Below, one piece after another: positions 50,180 through 61,640 of a stretch of DNA of 64,000 bases (position 1 is the first letter of the stretch; every line of letters starts with the position of its first letter). This stretch comes from Urechis unicinctus. Lineage: Eukaryota > Annelida > Polychaeta > Xenopneusta > Urechidae. The stretch spans positions 16,624,676 through 16,688,675 of the forward strand of contig CM067357.1 in NCBI GenBank assembly GCA_034190875.2, read 5' to 3'. The notes below the pieces were generated by a model. It saw nothing but the letters and a program-made list of their open reading frames with translations. It searched no databases and had not been told where the DNA came from. The translations under genes and the position numbers were made by a program.

Positions 50180-50855
50180 AACTGGCAATAACGCACGGGC
50201 ACCTTCCTCCCCTCCACGGAAACTTATCTAAGCTCTTCAACCTGTAACATATTAGGTTGGTTATATAATTGTTCATTGTATGTATATTGGTGCATTGTTA
50301 GCTCATCTGTGCAACGCAGATTTGCAATGTCTATGACAATGGTATTTAAGGAATATAAGTCTGTTTAGAATAGTATTAATATATTGATCTAAGAGAGACT
50401 CTTACAATGGAGTGTCTAAATGTCATCATCATTAGAACAGTCCAACAGAGTTAATCTTGTATTTGCTATGTATGTCTACATGAAGGCTTTACCCATAATG
50501 TGTAGGTGTAAATTGTTAAAGGGATAGATCGAAGTTAGTAACTAGAACTTAGGTTAAATTTTATTCTAGTTGAATTGCTGCATATGATGGTTCTACTTCA
50601 CTCACGGTTGAAACAGTGCCTCTCACTGTTAATTAAAAGGCCACAGTGTTCGATGCCTTCAAAACTAAATATTGATTAGTACAGAAACTTAACATCTTGT
50701 ATAATATATGGTATTACAATATTAATAATATTCTGACAACAAACATGCATGTACATTTCTTAAAATCACAGCTTATTCCACTTGATTGATAACTAAATCA
50801 AGAGTAAATTCATCGACTAAGTACTAATACTATGTCTATTATTTGGTGGCCGTAC
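50180..50855. other. Non-coding AT-rich DNA
   Basis: Unique sequence with very few CG dinucleotides and no coding signal. It may lie inside an intron or an old repeat. Confidence 0.45.
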
Positions 50856-50859
50856 GTTC

Positions 50860-51285
50860 GCTGAAGTTTGGTGGCACGTTTTCTTTCAAAGCAAGCTATC
50901 AGTTTCATATTTCACCTGGACCCCTCTCATAACGATTGAAACTTGTGAACTTAAAATCAACCCCTTGACCTTTGACCCCTGATTAATCATTAAATAACTT
51001 AATGTTTTTCAAATTTTTGGTGGCCATTTTCTTAAATAACCTATCAACCTCAAATGATACATGGACTGCTCTCATTAACATTGAACATAGAAACTTAAAA
51101 ACAACCCTCATTAACCTCTGACTCCTGATTTATTATTGACAAAATTCACTGTTTTACAACTTCATGTGGTCTCTTTTTAGCTCTGCTGTTCAGCAGAACT
51201 TACTATATATATTGACTTTGTTTTCTTATACAGCATGCAATAAGCTTCAATTTACATATGGACCCTTCTCATGATCGTCAATAAG
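50860..51285 (-). repeat. DR1-carrying repeat family, inverted copies
   Basis: Reverse complement of the family at 60262-61640. Shared phrases are GGACCCCTCTCAT, TTGACCTTTGACCCCTGA and, diverged, TTAACCTCTGACTCCTGA about 147 bases on. A clean DR1 motif (GGGTCA, one base, AGGTCA) lies on the minus strand at 50966-50978. Confidence 0.65.
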
Positions 51286-51327
51286 CACTATATAATACAC
51301 TAGTTATGGTGTGCCGTTAAACCTGTA
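51286..51327 (+). mobile_element. SINE-like family, short 3' fragment
   Basis: GCACTATATAATACACTAG then GGTGTGCCGTTAAACC, the standard 3' end with substitutions. Confidence 0.6.
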
Positions 51328-51490
51328 CTGTCATGAGCGTCAAACTCTCAATAGAAAACAATTGAATGGTCAATCAAATTAAACGTGGGGGCTCTGGGAC
51401 TACACTAAATACCCTAATGTCCGTCACTGTCTTGCAATCATAGATCTACATTTTGGTGAATGGCTGCCCTATGAGGCAAGACAAATACCT

Positions 51491-51513
51491 CCCCCCCCCC
51501 ACACACGCACACA

Positions 51514-51606
<93 letters not shown>

Positions 51607-51612
51607 CCCCCC
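51491..51612. repeat. (CT)n microsatellite between C-runs
   Basis: A C-run and short CA tract at 51491-51516 precede a pure CT run of about 43 units to 51602, followed by another C-run. The Leu-Ser and Arg-Glu frames are artefacts. Confidence 0.95.
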
Positions 51613-51727
51613 CTCCACAGACATCATCCCTGACTTGCCAAGGCGCCACTCGTTTATTCCGCCGAAGTAAACCTAAACATGCTTGCTTGATAATACTCAT
51701 GGACCACTCTCATATTCTCCCTCTCCG

Positions 51728-52040
51728 ACCCCCCTCTGTGGGTCATGGCCAACTGCATCCTCCTGCATGTCGTAAGAGGCGACCAATAGGGGGGAACCTG
51801 TTGACCGTAGGTTGTGACTCGTTTTGGTGTGCTTTGGAATCTAGGTGATTGCGTGTAGCAGTCCCCGATGATAATTGTTGCTTTTTTATCTTTGTCATCA
51901 TCTTCCACTTGTATTTCCAGCTCTTTTTACCATTTCTCCTACAGTTCACGGCAGCTTAATCAGGTCGATCTTATCTTTTCACCTTTGTAGGCACCATGTA
52001 ACATATTTGTGTTCGCGTGCTGTTAAACCGTATACTTATT
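51728..52040 (+). mobile_element. SINE-like element, diverged
   Basis: Contains GCATGTCGTAAGAGGCGACC and GTTGACCGTAGGTTGTGACTC, lacks most of the middle block, and ends with GCTTAATCAGGTCGATC, GGCACCATGTAACATA and GTGCTGTTAAACC. The internal deletion and many substitutions mark it as an older copy. Confidence 0.75.
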
Positions 52041-52502
52041 AACTTCCACATTCTGATGGCCGCTTAGAAACTAAAATTAGTCTTACATGACAAATAACCC
52101 CTGTGTTATTGATATTTAAGAGGCGACTAATTAAGGGTTTGTCGAATGTCATATATCCACTAACGCAAATAGTTTAGCCTGCCTCTCTCGTATCATTCCT
52201 TAAATAGGCCTTTGTCACAGTTTTGAGGCCCCGTGATACAATGGATTGTGCCACTGAACACTATGTTCAACCATGAACGATGTTGTTTAGTCTTGTCATT
52301 GTTACGACCCTGTTTTTGAGCTGCTAGTTAAGAAAGTAATATAGTACGAGATGTATGGATAGGATTAAGTGTGATGTTATTGCTTAAGGGAGAGACTTAT
52401 ATCTGTACCGTGGCTTACTCATCTAGCTTATTCATGAGTAATGTTCTTCTTTATTTGACATTGATGGCTGAGTGATGTATGCGTGGCAGTCCAATTCCCC
52501 TT

Positions 52503-52612
52503 TCTTGATTAAGTCGGCTATGCTTTAAATGCCAAGTTAATGCTTTTGTCCTCGGAATCTTGATTAAGTTGGCTATGCTTTATATGACATGTTGATGCTT
52601 TTGTCCTCAGAA
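52503..52612 (+). repeat. Two tandem copies of a 55-bp unit upstream of the zinc-finger promoter
   Basis: Both copies read TCTTGATTAAGT, GGCTATGCTTTA, then ATGCTTTTGTCCTC, at 52503-52557 and 52558-52612, with about seven differences. A weaker third echo (TTTTAGTGCTTTGGCGTCAG) lies at 52660-52680. Confidence 0.8.
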
Positions 52613-52776
52613 ACCCTCGTATGCTGCGTGATTGCTTTATTTTAGCATCCCTCGTAAACCATTTTAGTGCTTTGGCGTCAGATCTCTCGTATAATGCATG
52701 CGTAGAAGGGGTAGATAAATGCCGTGTGGTGAATTACTTATTATCTTTATCGGAAGTAGTTAAGCCGATCCTAGCG

Positions 52777-52784
52777 TATATAAG
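52777..52784 (+). promoter_or_regulatory. TATA box of the C2H2 zinc-finger gene
   Basis: TATATAAG inside CGTATATAAGACAC is a good TATA box. Transcription would start about 30 bases downstream near 52807. A donor-like TGTTG/GTAAAT at 52895 and an acceptor TGTTTCAG ending at 53125 would define a non-coding first exon and a 230-base intron ahead of the zinc-finger coding exon. Confidence 0.5.
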
Positions 52785-53108
52785 ACACACAAAATAGCGC
52801 ACCAAAACAGAAGCTCCGCAGAAGTCCACAGACGTCCATCAACTTTGGTTTGCAAACGGAGTCCTTCGTTTACCTGTGCACCTAAAACCGTGTTGGTAAA
52901 TTGAAGTAAATCGGACGCGCAACAGAATATTAAATAATAATATCTTGGCCTTACCCCAAGGTGCGATAGTCATAACGTTAAGTTGAGAATCAGATCAAAA
53001 ACAGCAGAGCCTTAAGGCATGATATGCAACTGTACAAAAGTGTGCTCAATAGGTAAACTTTCATAACAATGATGTTTTAAAAGATCACGTAAAAATAGCT
53101 ATTGATTC

Positions 53109-54038
53109 ATGAACATGTGTTTCAGGAGAATTCTAGCTGGCGGAACCGAATACATCAGAATGGAAGACGTTAAAGCGTTGATAAAACTGGAGGTCCCTGA
53201 TGATGTCAACGATAGATCTTTATATTGCTCCAGCAATGGAAGCGATACAAATGCCCATAGAAGAACGCATACTGGTGTAAAAGCTTATAAATGTGACATT
53301 TGTGAAAAGTCTTTCACTCAAGGAAGTACTCTGACAGGACATATGAGAACGCATACTGGTGAAAAACATTTCAAATGTGACACTTGTGGAAAGTCGTTTG
53401 CTCATGGAAATACTCTGAAACGACATATTACACAGCATACTGGTGAAAAACCTCACAAGTGTGACACTTGTGGAAAGTCATTTGCTATTGAAAGAACTCT
53501 GACAAGACATATGAGAACACATACTGGTGAAAAACCCTACAAATGCGATATTTGCGGAAAGTCGTTCGCTAATGGAAGCAATATCAAAGAGCATAAAAAA
53601 ACGCATACTGGTGAAAAACCCCACAAATGTGTCACTTGTGGAAAGTCGTTCGCTAATGGAAATACTCTGAAAGGACATATTAGAATGCATACTGGTGAGA
53701 AACCCTACAAATGTGACACTTGTGGAAAGTCGTTCACTCAAGGAAGTACTCTTATAAGCCATATGAAAAGGCATACTGGTGAAAAACCTTACAAATGTGA
53801 CATATGTGGAAAGTCGTTCACTCAAGTAAGTACTCTGAAAGGACATATGAGAAAGCATACTGGTGAAAAACCTCACAATTGTGACACTTGTGGAAAGTCG
53901 TTCACTCATGGAAGTTCTCTAATAAGACATATGAGAACGCATACTGGTGAAAAACCTTACAAATGTGACATTTGTGGAAAGTCGTTCACACAAGGAAGAA
54001 CTCTGATGGGACATATGAGAAAGCATATTGGTGAATAA
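53109..54038 (+). CDS. C2H2 zinc-finger protein with nine tandem fingers
   Basis: The frame encodes a short acidic N-terminus, one decayed finger (from about residue 39), then nine regular fingers of Cys-x2-Cys-x12-His-x3-His joined by HTGEKPY/H-type linkers, to a TAA at 54036. If the acceptor at 53125 is used, the first Met is at 53160 (MEDVKALIKLEV), giving about 292 residues; the ATG at 53109 would then be intronic. Helix residues at -1, 2, 3 and 6 are, in order, QSTG, HNTR, IRTR, NSNE, NNTG, QSTS, QSTG, HSSR and QRTG. They are little diversified, as in a recently amplified array. The product is probably a nuclear sequence-specific DNA binder. There is no KRAB, BTB or other effector domain. 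TAA replaces the Lys codon of the next linker, so the array is shortened (see 54039-54293). Confidence 0.85.
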   Translation: MNMCFRRILAGGTEYIRMEDVKALIKLEVPDDVNDRSLYCSSNGSDTNAHRRTHTGVKAYKCDICEKSFTQGSTLTGHMRTHTGEKHFKCDTCGKSFAHGNTLKRHITQHTGEKPHKCDTCGKSFAIERTLTRHMRTHTGEKPYKCDICGKSFANGSNIKEHKKTHTGEKPHKCVTCGKSFANGNTLKGHIRMHTGEKPYKCDTCGKSFTQGSTLISHMKRHTGEKPYKCDICGKSFTQVSTLKGHMRKHTGEKPHNCDTCGKSFTHGSSLIRHMRTHTGEKPYKCDICGKSFTQGRTLMGHMRKHIGE

Positions 54039-54293
54039 CCTTTCACATGTGACGCTTGTGGAAAGTCGTTGGATTTTGGAAGTTCTCGTGCAGGACGTAT
54101 GAAAAGGCATACTAGTGACACTTGTGAAAAGTCGTTTGTTCATGAAAGTCATCTCACAGGACATATGAGAACGCATACTGGCGAAAAACGTTATAAATGT
54201 GACATCTGTGGGAAGTCGTACATTTTTGGATGTAATCTTACAGGACATACTAGTACAAAACATTACGAGACATATTCGGAGGCATACAGGTAA
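54039..54293 (+). pseudogene. Decayed zinc fingers downstream of the stop
   Basis: Same frame as the gene before it. It encodes a finger with normal Cys but altered His (FTCDAC ... GRMKRH), then a finger whose linker and first Cys are deleted (TSDTCEKSFVHESHLTGHMR), then a good finger (YKCDICGKSYIFGCNLTGH), ending at TAA 54291. These are former parts of the same array, untranslated unless the TAA at 54036 is read through. Confidence 0.75.
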
Positions 54294-54721
54294 AAACTGA
54301 TGAACCAACCTGTTCATCAAAGAAATTGATTTGGATCATTGCTACTGAGTAGACTAACAGTATTATCTGTGTCTAAGTCCGGAGCATTCAAAATCTTTCT
54401 TCAAAGAAGGACAACATATTTGATTTTGTATTTACAATACACGCATAGCAATAATAAGTCTGCATCATCGACCCCAGTTGGTGTGGATTAGAGAGCCCAG
54501 GTAATCTGAAATCTGTATAATGTTGGCTCTCATTGTGATATGTAGGGGAATTAGGTTCCTTATGTACGGGTGACCATAGATAACGACATTTGCTGGAAGA
54601 AATGTGGCAAAAATGATCCTCTTACGTAGCATAGGGCGATTCACTATGGTTGTTATACTTCTATATGCATAACTGTTAATACATAATAACATTCAGGTAT
54701 AATGGTGAAGTTTAGAAATGA

Positions 54722-54727
54722 AATAAA
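54722..54727 (+). terminator. Candidate polyadenylation signal of the zinc-finger gene
   Basis: AATAAA within AAATAAATAAATA, about 430 bases after the last stop of the array. It is the first clear signal on this strand. Confidence 0.4.
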
Positions 54728-54929
54728 TAAATATAATGTTCATTATCATGTGTGAGTCTGCTATAATTTCCCCATGATGAGTACATTGACAGCTATGGCT
54801 CCTACAGAAATAGCCATAGCCTCATCTAATTAGTTCATATCCGTATCGAAACGGTATCAAATAACACAGACCAATGGGCGAAAGAAATATAGGCTTGTAT
54901 TTATCCAATGCTTTGATGTCATCCCTACC

Positions 54930-55160
54930 TCCCCATCACCCCTCTCTAACAATCCTCTCTCTCACATCTCGCTTTTCCGTACCTTCCCATCTTCGCCTCC
55001 CCCACAGCACTATTAGCATGTCCTAGCCTCCCACCTCTTTTTAATTCATTCCAACTTCGTTCCTCCTCCTTTTCAACCCTTGCCCTAACTCTCAACTTCG
55101 TTCCAGACAACCATCTCTCCCTTCTCCAGCCTCGGCACCCCCTTTTCTTCTCTTCCTCCT
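54930..55160. repeat. Pyrimidine-rich tract
   Basis: The plus strand is dominated by C and T over about 230 bases (CCTCCCC, CCTCTCTC, TTCTTCTCTTCCTCC). The minus-strand Arg/Glu-rich frame at 54946-55308 follows from this bias and is not a convincing gene. Confidence 0.65.
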
Positions 55161-55169
55161 CGCTACCGT

Positions 55170-58100
55170 TATTATTGTCAGCAAAACTCATTGGCCATTT
55201 GAATGACTGCTGAGGTGATAAATATGTATTTGTCTTGTCATATAATTCTCGGGAGCAAATGTTAAATGCCACCATTATATGTTGTGCTATTTGATAACTG
55301 TGTGACAAACTGGAAGTTTGTTGATTGACTCTTGATTTAGTTAACTAAACCATCGATGGAAAGTCTCAAAACATCTCATCCGGCCATCATCTGAACCTAT
55401 TGGCGAACTGTCTATGCTCATTCAAGATAAAAACACATTGTCACGTAGATAAGACTATTTATCATGATATTATAGTGACGTATGTGTGCTTTACATCGGC
55501 AGTGCACTAGCTTATACAAGTATGGCTGCGCAATTACTGGCAAATAATGCTGTAAGTAGCGCGATTTTGATTTAGTTCAAAGGAACAATAGCATCCATTG
55601 CATATATATTACGTGAAATATTGTGCAACAATAGCTATGATCGTTTATTTATTCTGTTCATGGACCTGTCGGTTTCTATGTACATCTGTTTTCAAATGAA
55701 TGTGCACTTACTCTCCAAATCCACCCAGTCCCGGAATCCCTGACCATTTACACCTGATGCATATTTTAAAAGTTACATTGTACCATATATATAATTTATA
55801 TCCTAAATTGCCTTGAGTATGATCATCCAGGGATGCATGAATAAACATTATGAGTCAATTTCTTAGTGACCAAAATTGATGGTCATATGACCAACTCTGT
55901 CAGTGGAGCCCACGACCAACTTATAGCATTGCTCATCAAAACAATCTATATCACTGTTTGTTGCCATCAAATACACAGTGGATACATGTGCATATCATTA
56001 TTCAACAGTATCAATGGTAAGGTACTGTTCTGGTAACTGACTGATTTATGGCGCATATGGCAGGATTAAAAGAAATTATATTAAAATCCTTAATCATTAC
56101 AGTGATGATAATATGAAAAAAGTTTCAAGAAGCTGACGTGATGCTTAAGAAAACATCATATATGCGGTCGTGATAGATGTAATTAGTATGATAGTTTAAA
56201 ATCACTTTTTTGGTACAGTGGAAGGAAAACGCTGTGATTAGGGATACTGTAGTATGCCTTGTTGGTATTTAATTGTTAACGTACTAGTTGTGAGAGGCTT
56301 AGTTCGACTGTGGCTGGTAGTCAGCTGTGATTGGTCGGCCAATTAAGGACGAGAGCTGTGCCTCGTGTTAAACGTGCTTATAAAGGAATGAGAGGAAGCG
56401 GGTTAGGGAAATCCGGTATGGAAGGTGGAGGACTACCCAGGTGTTGGTAATAAATACATATCCTCGACTTCTTCCCGATGTAAATGGTAGAACGTCATTT
56501 TGCACGTAGTTGGAGGTTTGGCAAGAACGAATGTGTAAGCTTCTGAGAGTAAATACTGCCAGACAAGATTTGAATAGGCACGAGATTACCGGGAACATAG
56601 CCGCCGTTCGTTCTAAGCATCCACAAAGTAAATCTTGTGACATTTGTCTATTGTGTTGCTTGGTCTGTTGCTAAGGGCGTCATCACCATCAATTGCCGAA
56701 TACGACGATGGTAAATTTTGCTTTAAGCAACTGCATTGTCAGTAGTCATCTTATGACATCTCCAGCGCCTGTACAGCCTTTTCCGAACATAAAAATTCTT
56801 AAGCGGTTGTCATTCATTGCGCATCGTTTGTTATTGGTATTTTCATCGCTAGGAAAACAAGATTGCGATAAATGAATATCTGACCACATGGTGACGAAAA
56901 AACAATCGAGAAGAAGAATTGCAAAAAGCGTAGAGTGAAAATGTCGATGAATAGGCAGCCTAGGATAGCACCAAATATACAGTCAGCGTCACTCAACGGT
57001 GCATCACAATGATTACCCTGACTCATTGCAATGCAAATGAATGTGAGGCAAGCCTAAATGCTCTGAATAAATGAGACCATTGACAAAGCTCGATCAGCTT
57101 TGAGAACATTGGTGCTGCACAGGCTATGAATGCATTAGCATAGGCAATGTTTGTGTCATGGACCTCGACTATATAATAGTGTGCGAGAGCGAGCACAGAC
57201 TTCAAGCTCGGTGAACAACGATGAACTTATAAAGCCTGCTATACTATCAGCCACACAGCATGCGATTTGCTTTTGTGACCGTTGGTTTAATCACACAAAT
57301 CCATTTAAATGTCCAGTGGTACGCACTCTTCAAGTGGATTAAACCATGGGATGCGCCGTAGAGTGTTCCCTTGTGGGAAAACTTTGAACCGAGGGTATTT
57401 GGTAACATGTCAGGTAGGAATCAAATGTTTTAAGATAATGTAATGCATAGCGCAATTCATAGCAACTTTTACCTCACTTACCTGTGAATTACAAGCTTGG
57501 TGATCAGTGCCGATGCCAAGCGGTATAATACCTCTGATGGACACGCATCAAGCTTCGTACATCATTGCTCATGACCTTTGTACGGTAACGGTTTCCAGTT
57601 GGCATCCATTACTAGTGCTGGCTTCAACCGATAGTCTTTATACCTGGCGAATACAACATACCGTCGGTAAGTCAATATCAATTCAGTTCGCGCAGTATCA
57701 CGGCGATGGCAAATTATTTCATGTCAATAGCAAGTAAGGCCAATATTAAAGTCATTTATCACATTGCTTCTTTGTTATATTGTATATTGTTGATCCGCAA
57801 ATGATGTGTCTGTCCTGTAAGGATCCGACGAGCAGCATGAAGGGTGTTGGTTATGTGCCAACCCGGGTATCTCCTGACTGGATGGTGGCTTTACTTGGCA
57901 AGTAAAGCCACCAATAACTATAACAACTTGAATGGTGCCCAGCACTGCTTGGGATTGTGTTATAGTGTCGTGGTTTATGATAACACTTGCCACCCTACGC
58001 ATATGTACCTCTGTAAAAGTCCGGCACGAGGTGGAACAATAATCCAGCTTAGAGGCGATGACGTACACAGTAGCAGTCTGTGCTAAATCCAAATTTGGCA

Positions 58101-59680
58101 GACAAACAACATTTTCCACTAGACTCATTATCCATGTGACAGTATTGTAACACGACGCACAAGATCTCTAATGTAGCTTTGGCTTTTAAGAATAATGAAG
58201 AACTACTTTATTAACTCTTGTTTTGGCTCTGGTTTCTCGTGAATAAAAAACACTAAATTCAATACCATGCATTGTTGATGGTATAGCTTGTGTGTCATTG
58301 TATTTTTATCGTTTTGTAATCGTTGATACTGCACGCGGCATCTCCTTTGGTTCTCACGATTTAAAACGTTTGAATCAATGCCATGAATATTATTTATAGT
58401 TGTACCTTTGTATTGCTGTATCTTTACAACGATTGGTTTCTATATTTGAACTTTATGTATATTGATAATTTGCTACTTTTCCTCGAATGCAAATTCCAAT
58501 GTAAGCTTGCAAAGTAACTGATCTTATGTAGATATACAATCTTAAGCAGCAACAAAGGCAATTGGCAATGTAATATGCAATTATACGAATGTTTGATGTA
58601 TGTATTGCCACAATTAGTTTTTAGGGGTTAACTGCTAATATTTAAATTCCACTGTGATTAAGGAACACAGACAGCACAACCTGATCTTATTTGACATCAC
58701 TGACCTCTTAGCAAGACTTAAGTACATTTGGCAAAGTTACGGTTAGGATTCAGAAGAACTCGAAATCGCTAATTAACACATGCATTATATAGAGCAACTG
58801 GTAAGTTTCTTGGGTTATTGATCCTAATTATTAGGGTGGAAATCAATTAACTTCGACCGTAAGTCTCATGCATGTTTATTTGACGTCCACACTCGCTTGT
58901 AATAGGTTTGGCGACATGATTACCTTTTTGCAATTCTATGTGCTGCAGTGCTGTGGTGCCGACATGTTATTGGTTCCTGATCGGCTACCTTGTATCAGTG
59001 TAGGCTGGTGATCTCGGGTCCTGTCAGTCCATTTCTCCTGAAAGAGGCCTTCAATGTTAACCTGATTATGGACGTGGCTAGTAATCAGATGTCTGAAATT
59101 CCAAGCGCACACCAATATTCAGTATTCTGACAATGCACATGGAACTCTCATGTACATGAGGTCTAGATGGTTAGTAATGTAATTAACTTATGGTCGTCAT
59201 CCTGCTTCGGGTGCATTTGCAAATACCAATCGACAAATACGGTATGCAAATTGATGCTAAGAATCTATACAAATATCTAAATGTTAGGAGATGTGTGGAA
59301 TGAGAATATGTAATAGCTACGACTCTTGTATGAAACTTTACAGTTTACAAGCAATTGCCCAACATATTAACAACAATCCCATAATTCAGAATGTAAAACG
59401 TTTTGGGCGACCATGACAAATAGCAGTTCATGAGTAATGCCTGTTGTGAGTTAAAGCCAACAATACCACACTCTAAATTCAACTAGTGTATCGACCAGTC
59501 AGTCCGGGTGTTCTCCATAGGGCCACGAACATTACATCGGAGTTACCTGAGATAAGAGAACTAAAACGCAACACGCTGGTTTAACTATAAAACATCCATA
59601 CCGTATTCATATTTCAAGGAGGTTATCGATCGGTCGGTCTGTGGGGTTAGGTATGGATCAAGAACATTATGTATTAGTCA
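55170..59680. other. Intergenic DNA without a recognised gene
   Basis: Unique CpG-normal sequence. Minus-strand frames at 56368-56643 and 57775-58128 are the longest and show no family resemblance. The only structural item noted is the palindrome at 57883-57913. Confidence 0.5.
57883..57913. other. Perfect 15-bp palindrome
   Basis: TGGTGGCTTTACTTG, one central G, then its exact reverse complement. A second small inverted pair (GTTGG/CCAAC) lies just upstream at 57846-57863. Confidence 0.85.
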
Positions 59681-59689
59681 CCAGAGTTA

Positions 59690-59842
59690 AGAGGTTTTGC
59701 ACAAATGACTCTCTAAAAATGCATTTGCGGACCCATTTAGGAGAAAAACCATATAAATGTGGCGATTTTGGAAAGAATTTTAGGCGTACTCATCATTGAA
59801 AAAAGCATATACGGACGCACACAGGAGAGATGTTGTATAAAT
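59690..59842 (+). pseudogene. C2H2 zinc-finger remnant
   Basis: The plus frame reads the end of one finger (SLKMHLRTH), a linker LGEKPYKC, a finger with its second Cys replaced by Phe (CGDFGKNF) and a TGA after THH, then KKHIRTHTGE and TAG. The linkers identify it clearly, but it cannot be made as a protein. It is unlike the 53 kb array in sequence, so it stems from another zinc-finger gene. Confidence 0.75.
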
Positions 59843-59966
59843 AGTACATTTGTGTATAGACGTACCACAGACGTGCTCATCGATGATGCCACTTTGACTG
59901 CAATCGTAATGGTAGTCCATCATTTTGGAGAGGAGAGGAGGGAGATGGCCCGAGGGAGAGGGTTAT

Positions 59967-59983
59967 GGGGGGGGGGGGGGGGG
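59967..59983. repeat. G17 homopolymer
   Basis: Seventeen consecutive G in a purine-rich context. It is able to form quadruplex structures and is likely to be length-variable or mis-called. Confidence 0.9.
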
Positions 59984-60261
59984 TCTCATCGGACAGCAAT
60001 ACATCAATATCCAGATGTCTGATTGCAAGACAGTTGCGGACAATCGGGCATTTAGTGTTATACACTTGAGTAGTCACAGAGCCGCCACAGCCATTGAGAG
60101 TAAGACGCTCGCAAGCGGGGTCGATCTGTAATGGAAAGCTGATAGCTTCCAAACGTTTACAAAACGTACGGACGCTTACGGACGCTGGAGTCAACGTATG
60201 TGATAAGCTAGGCTAAAAACAGTCCATCAGAAGTTATAAAACAGCTATATTAATTCAATCA

Positions 60262-60661
60262 TAAATCAGGGGTCAATGGTTATTGAGGGCTGATTTTTAG
60301 TTAGCAAGGTTGAATCATCGTGAGAGGGGTCCATCTTTATTTGGGGCCTGATAGCTTGCCTAAGAAGTTAATTTGCCACCAAAAGTTTAAAAAGAAGTCT
60401 TTCAAAAGTAACTCGGGGGTCAAGGGTCATATGTGGGGAAGGGGTGGGGGAGCTTATTTTAGTTTGCGAGGTGTAATCATCATGATAGTGGTCCATGTGC
60501 AATTTGAAACTGCAATCGTGCCACCAAACTTCACGAACAGACGGTTGGATGAATGGACGGCTGCCGCAGCCAAGGATAAGGAGAAGTCATGCTGAACAGC
60601 AGAGCTTATAAGTTGTAAATCCATGTTTGTAAACGTTTTCCGGATATTTATTAATATTGCG

Positions 60662-60713
<52 letters not shown>

Positions 60714-61640
60714 ATTCTGTACTCATCAATGAGGGTGTTCAACAGAGGTGTTTTTGTAATAATACTTCTCACTATTTTAATAAAACAAGGGGCCAAAATG
60801 CCTTGAGGCTCTGCTGCTTTTGACAAGATTTCAAATTGAACGTTATGACCAGACCTGAAAGTAACGTTAACAGGGTTGCATTGTATTCAATGGCACACTT
60901 TATATGATCACAGATTCCTCAAATTAAGCCACATGAGAAATATTTGCTCAGATGTGTCGGTAAGCACCTTCATAAGATTCCACAAGCTAAATTGACAAAG
61001 TAAACCACCTGAATGTGCATGATATTGCTTAATTGGCGGAATGATGTCAAGGTCATGGATGTCCGCTCCAGCCTAAGATCCCTAACCGCTTTATTTGGGC
61101 TGTAACGAAAATTACAAGAAGTGTTCTGATTGCTTGAAAACAGCAGCTAAAATTCTCCATTCGGTAACGTTGTGCAATTATTTTTCCAATATAACCCAGG
61201 CAATGCAGGGCTAATGTTATTTGTTTTAAAAACACTATCAATATAAGAGAAGTCCGTGTTTAACTTTGGGCTTCTAGCTTGCTATAGAAGAAAACGTGTC
61301 ATCAAAACTTATCATTCATTTGGATTACATGGTACAAGATATTTAGCAATAACTCAGGGGTCAAAGGTCATGTAGGGTTGATTTTTAGTTGGCCATGACG
61401 CATCTACACAAGAAAGGTCTATGTGCAATTTTGGCCTGCTTGCTGGCTATATAAGAAAACTTTCTATTAAGACTTATTCACCATTGCATGGTTTTGCATT
61501 GAACAAGATATTTAACAATAACTATGGGGTCAAAGGTCATGCGGGTTGATTTGTAGTTACCAAGAAGCCGTTGTCATAAGAGGGCTCCATGTCTGATTTG
61601 GGATTGCTTGCTATCTGTATAAGAAAATGTGCCATTACAA
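60262..61640 (+). repeat. DR1-carrying repeat family, direct copies
   Basis: At least four diverged copies with the order AATAACTCAGGGGTCAAAGG, TTGATTTTTAGTT, AGAGGGGTCCATGTGCAATT, GCTTGCT.....TATAAGAAAA. The motif GGGTCA-A-AGGTCA is exact at 61358-61370 and 61527-61539 (169 bases apart), GGGTCA-A-GGGTCA at 60417-60429, and decayed at 60270-60282. The stretch 60720-61230 between copies is unrelated or too diverged to read. Confidence 0.7.
60666..60712. repeat. (AT)n microsatellite
   Basis: A pure AT run of about 22 units. Confidence 0.93.

Noticed and set aside
51446-51848. Leu-Ser and Arg-Glu repeat frames
   Set aside because: CT microsatellite artefact.
53220-54320. Minus-strand frames opposite the zinc-finger array
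   Set aside because: Shadows of the repetitive 84-base finger unit, with no independent coding evidence.
54946-55308. Minus-strand Arg/Glu-rich 120-codon frame
   Set aside because: Produced by the pyrimidine-rich plus strand; no domain and no splice support.
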